This document shows, piece after piece, positions 1 to 5,458 of a DNA stretch of 5,660 nt. The notes beneath the pieces were generated by a model, which saw only the letters and a list, made by a program, of their open reading frames with translations, did not search any database and was not told where the DNA came from. This stretch comes from Bacteroidota bacterium (GTDB lineage: Bacteria > Bacteroidota > Bacteroidia > Bacteroidales > JAAYUG01). How positions within the stretch are numbered: position 1 is the stretch's first letter; every line of letters starts with the position of its first letter. The position numbers and the translations under genes are program-made. The stretch lies in NCBI GenBank assembly GCA_021812865.1, contig JAKAMP010000222.1, forward strand, positions 1-5,660. The letters run 5' to 3'.

Positions 1-321
1 CTGAAACCACTGCGCGGATTGGATCTTTCGGTCAGCGCCTGGCATGCCCGTCATGGAAATGAATATGTTTATGATACCGGCCTCGATGCCACCACCCACC
101 CGGTTTTGCAGAATATTACCTGGCAGAATAAATCCATTTCGTTAAAAGCCAGATACGAATTCCTCTCCAACGCATACCTTTTCGGTGAAATACTATTCTC
201 CAACATCCAATCCTTCGAAGTTGACGGCAAATCTGCCCTGTACTATCTAAACCTGTTCACTCCTAAACTTTTCCAGGGAAATCAATCCACCATTTCCGGA
301 GGCTTCGCCTTTGGCTTCTGA
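1..321 (+). CDS. C-terminal end of an outer-membrane beta-barrel protein, possibly Wzi-like (partial)
   Basis: The reading frame is open from the first base (Leu-Lys-Pro-Leu-Arg-Gly) to a TGA at 319-321, so only the last 106 residues are present and the true start lies upstream of the window. The visible part alternates polar and hydrophobic/aromatic residues in strand-length blocks (GLDLSVSAWHARHG, SISLKARYEF, YLFGEILFSNI), and the last strand STISGGFAFGF ends in Phe. A terminal aromatic residue is the known signal for BAM-dependent insertion of outer-membrane barrels. The pattern resembles the C-termini of Bacteroidota Wzi-type capsule assembly proteins as I remember them, and a sugar transferase lies downstream, which fits a surface polysaccharide role. 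The barrel assignment is fairly firm; the Wzi assignment is tentative and could equally be another barrel family. The TTG at 19 should not be taken as a start. Confidence 0.65.
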   Translation: MKPLRGLDLSVSAWHARHGNEYVYDTGLDATTHPVLQNITWQNKSISLKARYEFLSNAYLFGEILFSNIQSFEVDGKSALYYLNLFTPKLFQGNQSTISGGFAFGF

Positions 322-352
322 TTATGTATGCCGTTAATCCTGATCATCGCCA

Positions 353-472
353 GCGGTGAACTGCCGCATCTGTGTAAGCCAAAGGCCTATCTGTGTTCAA
401 TCACACCCCACTCCCTCACCCCATGCCCACCAACCTGCCCGTCCGCAGCGAAGCATAGGTGAATCATCAATC
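353..472 (+). repeat. Intergenic repeat unit A (shortened copy)
   Basis: This unit begins with a remnant of the family palindrome (GCGG at 353-356 facing CCGC at 364-367). It continues with CTGTGT, the insert AAGCCAAAGGCCTAT, a second CTGTGT, a C-rich stretch, and the tail CCTGCCCGTCCGCAGCGAAG. Compared with unit B it lacks 31 bp between two CTGTGT copies, which is what recombination or slippage between those short direct repeats would give. It lies 31 bp after the stop of the barrel gene. No function is known to me. Confidence 0.75.
370..442 (+). repeat. 73-bp exact direct repeat, copy 1
   Basis: This stretch is identical base for base to 567-639, an offset of 197 bp. It covers the CTGTGT-flanked insert, the C-rich stretch and the first half of the tail module. 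Similarity continues imperfectly beyond 442 (CCGCAGCGAAGC versus ACGCAGCATAGCG). Exact identity over 73 noncoding bases implies recent duplication or gene conversion between units A and B. Confidence 0.95.
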
Positions 473-488
473 TCAGAATAAATCTTCA

Positions 489-671
489 ACATTGATAAAT
501 TAAATCTGCGCTCACCTCTGCGGCCCTGTCCGCACCTGTGTAAATCTGCGATCCGCCGCAGGCGCACTGTGTAAGCCAAAGGCCTATCTGTGTTCAATCA
601 CACCCCACTCCCTCACCCCATGCCCACCAACCTGCCCGTACGCAGCATAGCGAAGGTGGGTCACCAATCAC
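489..671 (+). repeat. Intergenic repeat unit B
   Basis: This is a complete unit of the family. The leader is CATTGATAAATTAAATCTG. The palindrome at 519-534 is imperfect: TGCGGCC, CT, GTCCGCA, with one arm mismatch. Next come CTGTGTAAATCTGCG, then TCCGCCGCAGGCGCACTGTGT, then the 21-bp insertion AAGCCAAAGGCCTATCTGTGT that units C to F lack, then a C-rich stretch and the tail with CCTGCCCGTACGCAGC and GCGAAGGTGGG. It ends about 90 bp before the sugar transferase start. The reverse-strand open frame across it is a by-product of base composition. Confidence 0.8.
567..639 (+). repeat. 73-bp exact direct repeat, copy 2
   Basis: This is the second copy of the 73-bp stretch at 370-442, identical over its full length. 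It sits inside unit B, where its left flank is the normal core of the family (CCGCCGCAGGCGCA), so B is probably closer to the ancestral arrangement than A. Confidence 0.95.
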
Positions 672-731
672 TAAAAATATATCGTTTCCCATATTTAATC
701 CGTCTGCGTAACCCTGGCAGGTTTTTTATCG

Positions 732-739
732 TATCTTTA
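732..739 (+). promoter_or_regulatory. Candidate Bacteroidota -7 box (TATCTTTA) before the sugar transferase
   Basis: TATCTTTA matches 7 of 8 positions of the Bacteroidota -7 consensus TAnnTTTG and lies 22 bp before the ATG at 762. The same octamer lies 25 bp before the ATG at 3106. No TTTG is seen at the usual -33 distance, so this is a weak call. The short leader that would result has no clear Shine-Dalgarno sequence, which is normal in this phylum. Confidence 0.25.
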
Positions 740-761
740 TCCGCTTAACTAAGCCTGAACT

Positions 762-2294
762 ATGTTCAAGAGAAGCGCTTCATTATATATCAGCGATGCA
801 GGAATTGTGCTATTGTCGTATGCGCTGATTGGCGTTTTAAAACCTTATCATTTCCCAAGTTACTTCACCCATTATTTCAGCCATATCCTGCCGGTGTTTG
901 TCCTCTGGATTCCTATTTCTTCCCTGTATGGCAAATACCGTTTAATTAAAGCGAAAAAATCCATCCGCCGGTTCATGATCCCCATACTCCAGGCTAACCT
1001 GTCTATTTTAGGCCTGTTTGCTCTCTTTATTATGCTGAGCCGCACGGGGGAATATTCCAATAAGGTTATTCTCAGTACCATTACCATCGCCACTGTACTC
1101 GAGATTCTTTTCTATAATACCCTCCATTATACCAGCCGCCTGCATGATACATTGGATGAAAACCTGATTGTGAAGGCCATGCATTCTAAAACAATGGTTA
1201 CGGAAACCCGCCTGAAAAGGCTGTTCAATGATATCCCTTCCGATCGGGAAACCATCCATAAAATCGAGCAGTCGGTGGTAAATGAAGTGGGCAAGGAAAT
1301 ATTTCATATGCTCAACAACTGGGTGAACCTGTATTCCCCGCATTGTCATATTTTAGCCACCACAACCCGCTTCAACATCCTGAATCTTGAAGACGGTACA
1401 AAATGCATCATCAACCTCAGAAGGATAAATGATGTAAGGTATCTCAATAAGTTTTTTGAAGCCGCGAATGATAAACTGGTCGACCAAGGCGTGCTGATAG
1501 CCTTTGCTGAAACAAAAGATCTCCGAAAACACAGAATCCTGCATAAATATCCGGCAGTGATCAATTACTTTATGTATGCGATCGACTTCATGATCAAACG
1601 GGTATTGCCAAAATTCAAACTAACCCAGAAATTATATTTTCTCATAACACGAGGAGAAAACAGGGTCCTATCAAAAGCGGAAATATTCGGACGTTTATAC
1701 AGTTGTGGCTTCGAAATTCTTGATGAAGTCTACAAAAACAACTACCTCTTTTTCCTTGCCAGGAAAATCAGGAAACCTCATTACCCTGCCGATCCTACCT
1801 ATGGTCCGCTCATCAAATTGCGCCGGGTTGGGAAAGACGGGAAAATCATAAAAGTTTATAAATTCCGCACCATGCACCCCTATGCAGAATATCTGCAGGA
1901 GTATATGTACACAAAAAATAACCTGCAGGAGGGTGGCAAATTTAAAAATGATTTCAGGGTGTCAACCCTTGGCCGCATCATGCGTAAACTCTGGATCGAC
2001 GAATTGCCCATGATTTTTAACCTTCTGAAAGGGGACATTAAGCTGGTTGGCGTAAGACCCTTGAGCCAGCATTACTTCTCCCTTTATACCAAAGAACTGC
2101 AGGAAAAACGTTTGAAACATAAACCGGGTCTGATTCCTCCCTTCTATGCCGACATGCCCAAAACACTCGATGAAATCATGACCTCTGAAATGAATTACCT
2201 CATCGCCTATGAACAACGCCCGCTAAAAACCGATATCCGGTATTTTTTTAAATCTTTCTATAACATCTTTTTCCGCCACGCCCGGAGCAATTAA
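762..2294 (+). CDS. Membrane-anchored polyprenyl-phosphate sugar-1-phosphate transferase
   Basis: This 510-residue protein belongs to the bacterial sugar transferase superfamily. Its members move a sugar-1-phosphate from a nucleotide sugar to undecaprenyl phosphate at the inner membrane, the first step in capsule, O-antigen or exopolysaccharide synthesis. Residues 1-130 contain about four hydrophobic segments (roughly 10-27, 39-57, 72-92, 101-121). The C-terminal catalytic part runs from about 346 and shows GPLIKLRRVGKDGK (348-361), KFRTM (367-371), the Asp-Glu pair D413-E414 in WIDELP, and VGVRP (429-433). The middle (about 180-338) resembles the C-terminal half of a methyltransferase fold, with LSKAEIFGRLYSCGFEILDE at 303-322, but no glycine-rich SAM loop is visible. 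The usual hydrophobic re-entrant helix with a Lys-Arg motif is not seen just before GPLIK. The ATG at 762 is chosen because the first membrane segment follows directly; no strong ribosome binding site is visible. Substrate sugar cannot be read from sequence. Confidence 0.92.
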   Translation: MFKRSASLYISDAGIVLLSYALIGVLKPYHFPSYFTHYFSHILPVFVLWIPISSLYGKYRLIKAKKSIRRFMIPILQANLSILGLFALFIMLSRTGEYSNKVILSTITIATVLEILFYNTLHYTSRLHDTLDENLIVKAMHSKTMVTETRLKRLFNDIPSDRETIHKIEQSVVNEVGKEIFHMLNNWVNLYSPHCHILATTTRFNILNLEDGTKCIINLRRINDVRYLNKFFEAANDKLVDQGVLIAFAETKDLRKHRILHKYPAVINYFMYAIDFMIKRVLPKFKLTQKLYFLITRGENRVLSKAEIFGRLYSCGFEILDEVYKNNYLFFLARKIRKPHYPADPTYGPLIKLRRVGKDGKIIKVYKFRTMHPYAEYLQEYMYTKNNLQEGGKFKNDFRVSTLGRIMRKLWIDELPMIFNLLKGDIKLVGVRPLSQHYFSLYTKELQEKRLKHKPGLIPPFYADMPKTLDEIMTSEMNYLIAYEQRPLKTDIRYFFKSFYNIFFRHARSN

Positions 2295-2468
2295 AAAACA
2301 TTCCCTCCAAAGCCAGATTAAGCCATTCATTCATCCCTGCAGGATCAAAAACCAATTCAGCATATTTTAGTCTGGACACATTAACCCTGATCAGAAACGA
2401 ATGATGTCTATACTTTCCCCGGTTCTCCATCTTAAGATTCAAAATCAAAAATCTTCAGTCAAACCTCA

Positions 2469-2679
2469 CCATTGAAAAATCAAATCTATGCTAATCCTCT
2501 GCGGCCCAGGCCGCATCTGTGTAAATTAGCCTCATCCGCGTCCGCCGCAGGCAGACTGTGTTCCATCACCTCCCACACCCAACCCCCCGACCCTCCCCGA
2601 CAGAGACCGCAAGACTGCACGACCACCCGACCGCACGACTGCAAGACAATCAGACCGCACGACAACCTTTCTCCCTACC
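2469..2679 (+). repeat. Intergenic repeat unit C with octamer tail
   Basis: The leader is CCATTGAAAAATCAAATCT. A perfect palindrome follows at 2500-2515 (TGCGGCC, CA, GGCCGCA), then CATCTGTGTAAATTAGCC, a degraded second hairpin (CCGCG/CGCAG), GACTGTGTTCCATCAC, a C-rich stretch, and the octamer array at 2605-2668. The unit ends in GACAACCTTTCTCCCT, shared with unit D. It lacks the CCTGCCCGTCCG tail seen in A, B and F. The bases from 2295 to 2468 before it show no gene and no clear terminator. An open frame of 72 codons across the unit is not a gene, because the 8-bp period of the tail shifts frame. Confidence 0.8.
2605..2668 (+). repeat. Octanucleotide tandem array, eight units
   Basis: Eight consecutive 8-bp units, each starting with GAC: GACCGCAA, GACTGCAC, GACCACCC, GACCGCAC, GACTGCAA, GACAATCA, GACCGCAC, GACAACCT. 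The register is unbroken over 64 bp. A related GACCCTCC lies 16 bp upstream at 2589-2596, still in phase. The equivalent array in unit D has fewer units, so copy number varies. Confidence 0.9.
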
Positions 2680-2715
2680 TTCATTCCTGAGCTCCTCCTT
2701 CCTCCGGATTTCTAA

Positions 2716-2736
2716 AATCTTGAATCTTTGAATCTT
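2716..2736 (+). repeat. Short TTGAATCTT microrepeat between units C and D
   Basis: Two consecutive near-copies of TTGAATCT (AATCTTGAATCTTTGAATCT at 2716-2735) fill the spacer between units C and D. The same motif recurs in the longer array at 2934-2972 and singly at 3057-3063. The reverse form GATTC/AAGATT also appears near 2434. Confidence 0.7.
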
Positions 2737-2770
2737 CCCTACATTGAAAAATCAAATCTGTGTTCATCCC

Positions 2771-2824
2771 CTGCGGCCCTGGCCGCATCTGCGTAAATCG
2801 GCCTGATCTGCGTCCGCCGCAGGC
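2771..2824 (+). repeat. 54-bp conserved core, copy in unit D
   Basis: This core holds both hairpins. It matches 5490-5543 at 53 of 54 positions; the one difference is C versus T in the two-base centre of the palindrome. Such identity in noncoding DNA 2.7 kb apart points to recent spread, gene conversion or strong constraint. Confidence 0.93.
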
Positions 2825-2862
2825 AAACTATGTTCCATCACGCCAACCCCCTCTACACCCTC

Positions 2863-2910
2863 GACCCTCCGACCGCAAGACTGCAAGACAATCCGACCGC
2901 ACGACAACCT
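2863..2910 (+). repeat. Octanucleotide tandem array, six units
   Basis: Six units in perfect 8-bp register: GACCCTCC, GACCGCAA, GACTGCAA, GACAATCC, GACCGCAC, GACAACCT. Relative to unit C, the middle units are missing while the first and last ones are kept. This is the pattern expected from unit gain or loss by slippage or unequal recombination. Confidence 0.9.
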
Positions 2911-2933
2911 TTCTCCCTCCGGCCTCATATGCA

Positions 2934-2993
2934 TTGAATTTTTGAATCTTGAATCGTTGAATCCTTGAATCCTTCATACTCCATACTCCATAC
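2934..2993 (+). repeat. TTGAATCC tandem array followed by CATACTC heptamers
   Basis: Five 7- or 8-bp units run from 2934 to 2972 (TTGAATTT, TTGAATC, TTGAATCG, TTGAATCC, TTGAATCC). CATACTC at 2975-2981 and again at 2982-2988 follows, then CATAC. The array ends about 112 bp before the SPOR-domain gene, and a further TTGAATCCTGAATCTTA occurs at 3058-3074. Copy number is likely to vary between strains, and the position allows an effect on that gene's promoter, but this is inference. Confidence 0.85.
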
Positions 2994-3072
2994 AATTTAC
3001 CACCCCAATAGCCAAATGCACCTATGAATTCTCTCTATTCAATAAAACTCTGTATTTTTGAATCCTGAATCT

Positions 3073-3080
3073 TATCTTTA
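3073..3080 (+). promoter_or_regulatory. Candidate Bacteroidota -7 box before the SPOR-domain gene
   Basis: TATCTTTA lies 25 bp before the ATG at 3106 and is identical to the octamer 22 bp before the sugar transferase. A full match to TAnnTTTG (TATTTTTG) lies just upstream at 3053-3060, and either could serve. No TTTG sits at the usual 19 to 21 bp before either box. The upstream box overlaps the last TTGAATC microrepeat. Confidence 0.3.
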
Positions 3081-3105
3081 CAAGTATTTCCTTAAACGTT
3101 CGCAC

Positions 3106-4038
3106 ATGCATGCTCCCCTGAAAAGATTGGCTCTCCTGGCCTGTATGTTCATGATCCTTCCGGCTTATGCCTTTACCCAGACCGATACCTCCGATCTTCA
3201 CATTGCTGTTAAGGAACTTGCACTCACCCTTACTAAATCCGAGCAGCGAAGAGTCGACAAAGCCATCAACCTGATGGATAATGCCTCCGGTCTTCTCGAA
3301 AAAGCCCGCAGTGCAGGAAAAAGTTCCGGCGCCTACAGTTATCTGAAGCAGGCCTCTTCGAAATATAAATCCGCCCTCCAGACCATGAAGGGACTGTACG
3401 AGAGCTCCCTGAAAGATTTCTACGACAAAGCCAATCCCATCATGATCAATAAATTCGATCATGCAAGGTATTATGACCAGCGGGCAGAAGGGTATTCCTC
3501 TGCAGCCGACAGGGTGATGCAGAAGCTCGACTCGGTGAAAGGCGTGGAAAACTATTACCCTATTTATGCCAATGCTTATGAGAATGTGAAATGGGCCATC
3601 ATCAACGAACTCCGCGCCGTGAAGGTTTACCAGGATTTTCCACTGGAGTATCCTTATGAGTGGGACGACTTCTTCCGCGAGCACCAGATTATGCTGGCCA
3701 GGGAGGAAGCTGCCCGTTATGCCACCCACCCTGAAATAAAACAGCAGGTGCAGCAGGAAGCAAAAGAAAGCTATCGTACCGTCTATTTCCGCGTCCAGAT
3801 CGCCGCCCATACCATGCGCATTCCCTCCCTGCAGCTCTGGGCCATATATAAGGGGAAAATGCCCATCACTGAAGTGTATGAAAACGGTTGGTTCAAGTAC
3901 ACCATTGGCAATTTCGAGCGATACGACGAAGCCCTGTCCCTTCTGAAAGCCTGCAACGTGAAAAAAGCTTTTATCGTGGCCTACGACGAAAAAAACATCC
4001 GCCAGGATATGAAATTGCTTGAAAAGGACAAAAAGTAA
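3106..4038 (+). CDS. Exported helical protein with C-terminal SPOR-like domain
   Basis: This predicted protein has 310 residues. An N-terminal signal peptide is clear: basic MHAPLKR, hydrophobic core LALLACMFMILPA, and a likely signal peptidase I cut after AYA at about residue 22. Residues 30-225 are strongly helical and rich in Ala, Lys, Glu and Gln, with no recognised family; they may form a helical bundle or coiled coil. Residues about 226-294 look like a Bacteroidota SPOR-type domain, with FRVQIAAH, NGWFKYTIGNF and KKAFIVAY. SPOR domains are known to bind peptidoglycan, so a periplasmic role at the cell wall is inferred. ATG 3106 is preferred to the in-frame TTG at 3058, because the TTG lies in a microrepeat and would bury the signal peptide behind 16 residues. 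The stop is 102 bp before the next gene, with no clear terminator between them. An opposite-strand frame of similar length is a shadow. Confidence 0.85.
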   Translation: MHAPLKRLALLACMFMILPAYAFTQTDTSDLHIAVKELALTLTKSEQRRVDKAINLMDNASGLLEKARSAGKSSGAYSYLKQASSKYKSALQTMKGLYESSLKDFYDKANPIMINKFDHARYYDQRAEGYSSAADRVMQKLDSVKGVENYYPIYANAYENVKWAIINELRAVKVYQDFPLEYPYEWDDFFREHQIMLAREEAARYATHPEIKQQVQQEAKESYRTVYFRVQIAAHTMRIPSLQLWAIYKGKMPITEVYENGWFKYTIGNFERYDEALSLLKACNVKKAFIVAYDEKNIRQDMKLLEKDKK

Positions 4039-4140
4039 ATTTGCCAAGTCCCAATAACCAAGCTCTAATCCTGTACAAATCAACACTATTTAAATTTGGT
4101 CAAAATACTTTGTCCCTGATTTATATCAAAAACTGCAGGC

Positions 4141-5175
4141 ATGCATCAAAATCAAGCGCTCTGGAAAAAGTGTTATTCCCTGGCCAGCCGGATCCATACC
4201 CTCAAACCGTGGCAATGGATGCATGAAGATGATACCTTCGTGATCCGTGTGCCCTCCGGCCGGACCTATTTTATGAGCATAATGGGTGCTGGTGGTGAAT
4301 TCCCGGGAATTATTGCATACGAAGGACCGGAAGCCTTCCATGACTTCCTGGACCTGCAGGACTACGATGACATTTTGCCGCCGGAAGCCATTTTAACCAT
4401 TCCTCATATGATGTTGTACTGGAGTGAAAAGAAGGAGCTGATGCCGGAAGAAAAATCCCTGATGAAGGAGGTTAGATTCAGCGCATCGGGAAAGAATGGC
4501 TGGCCACGCCTGGACCGGACGGTTCCTGGCTTTGTGCCTGCATTACCTGAAGATTCTTTCCTGGAAGAGATGGTGATTGCGCTTGAACAGACGTTAAATG
4601 TGGCAGCCCGTGCAGAAGCCGAGGAGAATCTCCTTTGGCCGGGCGACCCCGAAGCAGGTAACTACCTGTTGTGCGAATGCATCGAAAAGGAAGGGGTTCT
4701 CACATGGTACGACAAGGAATATGCCTTGCCTGAAAAAATACAAATTGCCCCGGCAGAGCCGGATTCTGATCTTGTGCGATCACTGGCTAAACTTCAGGAA
4801 AAAAAAATGATCCTTCAAATGGATCTCCGCATGTTGCCGGCACCCGTAAAAGATGGCGTTCACACCCCCTATTTTCCCTGGATTATCATGCTTGTTGAAA
4901 AAAAGAGAGGGATGGTATTGCATTTCAAACTCCTTACTCCTCTGCCTGATCTGCAACACATGTTATCTACCTTGCAGGTTTGTCTGCTGGAATCATTGCG
5001 TGCAGCAAACTGCAGACCTCAAACACTCGAAGTTCATAATCCGTTGCTGGCTTACCATCTTGAGCCGGTGAATAATCGCATTCCCTTTGGCCTCCGGTTT
5101 GTGGAAAGCATGAAATCTCTGGATGAAGCGTTCGATTCACTGATCAGCAGCATGGAGCAGACAAATCCTTGGTAA
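4141..5175 (+). CDS. Two-domain protein of unknown function (DUF7309/DUF6930-like)
   Basis: The 344-residue protein has no signal peptide or membrane segment and is probably cytoplasmic. The N-terminal half (about 7-150) contains LASRIHTLKPWQWM, VRVP-like strand residues 33-38, SIMGAGGEFPGIIAY (46-60), FSASGKNGWPRLDR (113-126) and PGFVP. This matches the pattern I recall for DUF7309. The C-terminal half (about 223-340) contains TPYFPWIIMLVEKKRGMVL (242-260) and resembles DUF6930. No enzymatic motif is recognised and the function is unknown. The start ATG at 4141 has no ribosome binding site at normal spacing. The 102-bp leader from 4039 is AT-rich and might hold a weak promoter or simply be an operon spacer. 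A run of nine A residues at 4799-4807 sits at the domain junction, with AGGA just before it and ATGA at its end. Confidence 0.82.
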   Translation: MHQNQALWKKCYSLASRIHTLKPWQWMHEDDTFVIRVPSGRTYFMSIMGAGGEFPGIIAYEGPEAFHDFLDLQDYDDILPPEAILTIPHMMLYWSEKKELMPEEKSLMKEVRFSASGKNGWPRLDRTVPGFVPALPEDSFLEEMVIALEQTLNVAARAEAEENLLWPGDPEAGNYLLCECIEKEGVLTWYDKEYALPEKIQIAPAEPDSDLVRSLAKLQEKKMILQMDLRMLPAPVKDGVHTPYFPWIIMLVEKKRGMVLHFKLLTPLPDLQHMLSTLQVCLLESLRAANCRPQTLEVHNPLLAYHLEPVNNRIPFGLRFVESMKSLDEAFDSLISSMEQTNPW

Positions 5176-5197
5176 ATGCACTCGGGTTTTCCTCCCT

Positions 5198-5212
5198 TCA
5201 GGACAAACCTGA
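5198..5212 (+). other. Small hairpin after the last gene, doubtful terminator
   Basis: TCAGG (5198-5202) pairs with CCTGA (5208-5212) around ACAAA, 22 bp after the stop codon. No T-run follows, so a Rho-independent terminator is not supported; it is the only stem near the gene end. A 10-bp direct repeat CAGACACCAG follows at 5222-5231 and 5237-5246. Confidence 0.25.
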
Positions 5213-5298
5213 CTCCTGGCACAGACACCAGTCATCCAGACACCAGAAAGATCAGGAAACCATCCGCTGCCGCTAAGACCAGATAGACAAATCCTCCT

Positions 5299-5446
5299 CA
5301 TATGCGCAAATCTGCCACATCCCCGTTCCGCTACAAGCGCACTGTGTTCTATCACTCCCGAACCCTAACCCCAAACCCACTAATCACTAATTACCAGTCA
5401 CTAACCTTCCCGTCCGTTGCCTAGCGAAGGCCGATCACAAGTAACC
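5299..5446 (+). repeat. Intergenic repeat unit E (degenerate)
   Basis: The left part is decayed: CATATGCGCAAATCTG corresponds to CATCTGCGTAAATCGG of the family, and the palindrome is gone. GCGCACTGTGTTCTATCAC is well preserved (5337 onward). A C- and A-rich stretch follows, then the tail CCTTCCCGTCCGTTGCCTAGCGAAGG. It lies 205 bp before the same point in unit F. The stretch 5176-5298 before it holds only the small hairpin and a 10-bp direct repeat. Confidence 0.65.
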
Positions 5447-5458
5447 AAATAAACCTTA

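Larger units (their letters stand above)
2741..2920 (+). repeat. Intergenic repeat unit D with octamer tail
   Basis: The leader is ACATTGAAAAATCAAATCTG. A perfect palindrome lies at 2772-2787 (TGCGGCC, CT, GGCCGCA). GTAAATCGGCCTGATCTGCG follows, and a second hairpin is formed by CTGCG (2808-2812) and CGCAG (2818-2822) around TCCGC. Then come ATGTTCCATCAC, a C-rich stretch, a six-unit octamer array and the end GACAACCTTTCTCCCT. The 54-bp core at 2771-2824 matches unit F at 53 positions. The 61-codon open frame across it is judged noncoding. Confidence 0.85.

Noticed and set aside
397..597. Reverse-strand open frame across units A and B
   Set aside because: Made of repeat sequence. Similar frames appear on the reverse of units C, E and F, so it reflects composition and not a gene.
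353..671. CRISPR array
   Set aside because: The units are about 200 bp apart, internally structured and present as two copies; there are no short regular repeat-spacer steps and no cas genes.
2472..2690. Plus-strand open frame of 72 codons across unit C
   Set aside because: It lies wholly in the repeat, its translation is Pro/Arg/His-rich, and the 8-bp array shifts frame each unit.
2469..2920. Insertion sequence or miniature transposon
   Set aside because: No terminal inverted repeats bounding the units, no clear target duplication and no transposase. A non-autonomous element cannot be fully excluded.
2760..2945. Plus-strand open frame of 61 codons across unit D
   Set aside because: Same repeat-derived sequence as in unit C. 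It starts in the repeat leader and ends in the microrepeat array.
3022..4086. Reverse-strand open frame of 354 codons opposite the SPOR-domain gene
   Set aside because: The + strand gene has a signal peptide and a recognisable SPOR-like C-terminus. The reverse frame shows no domain and runs into the microrepeat-rich flank; it is an antisense shadow.
4041..4226. Plus-strand open frame of 61 codons between the last two genes
   Set aside because: It overlaps the start of the 4141 gene in another frame, has no recognised domain and begins at a non-ATG codon.
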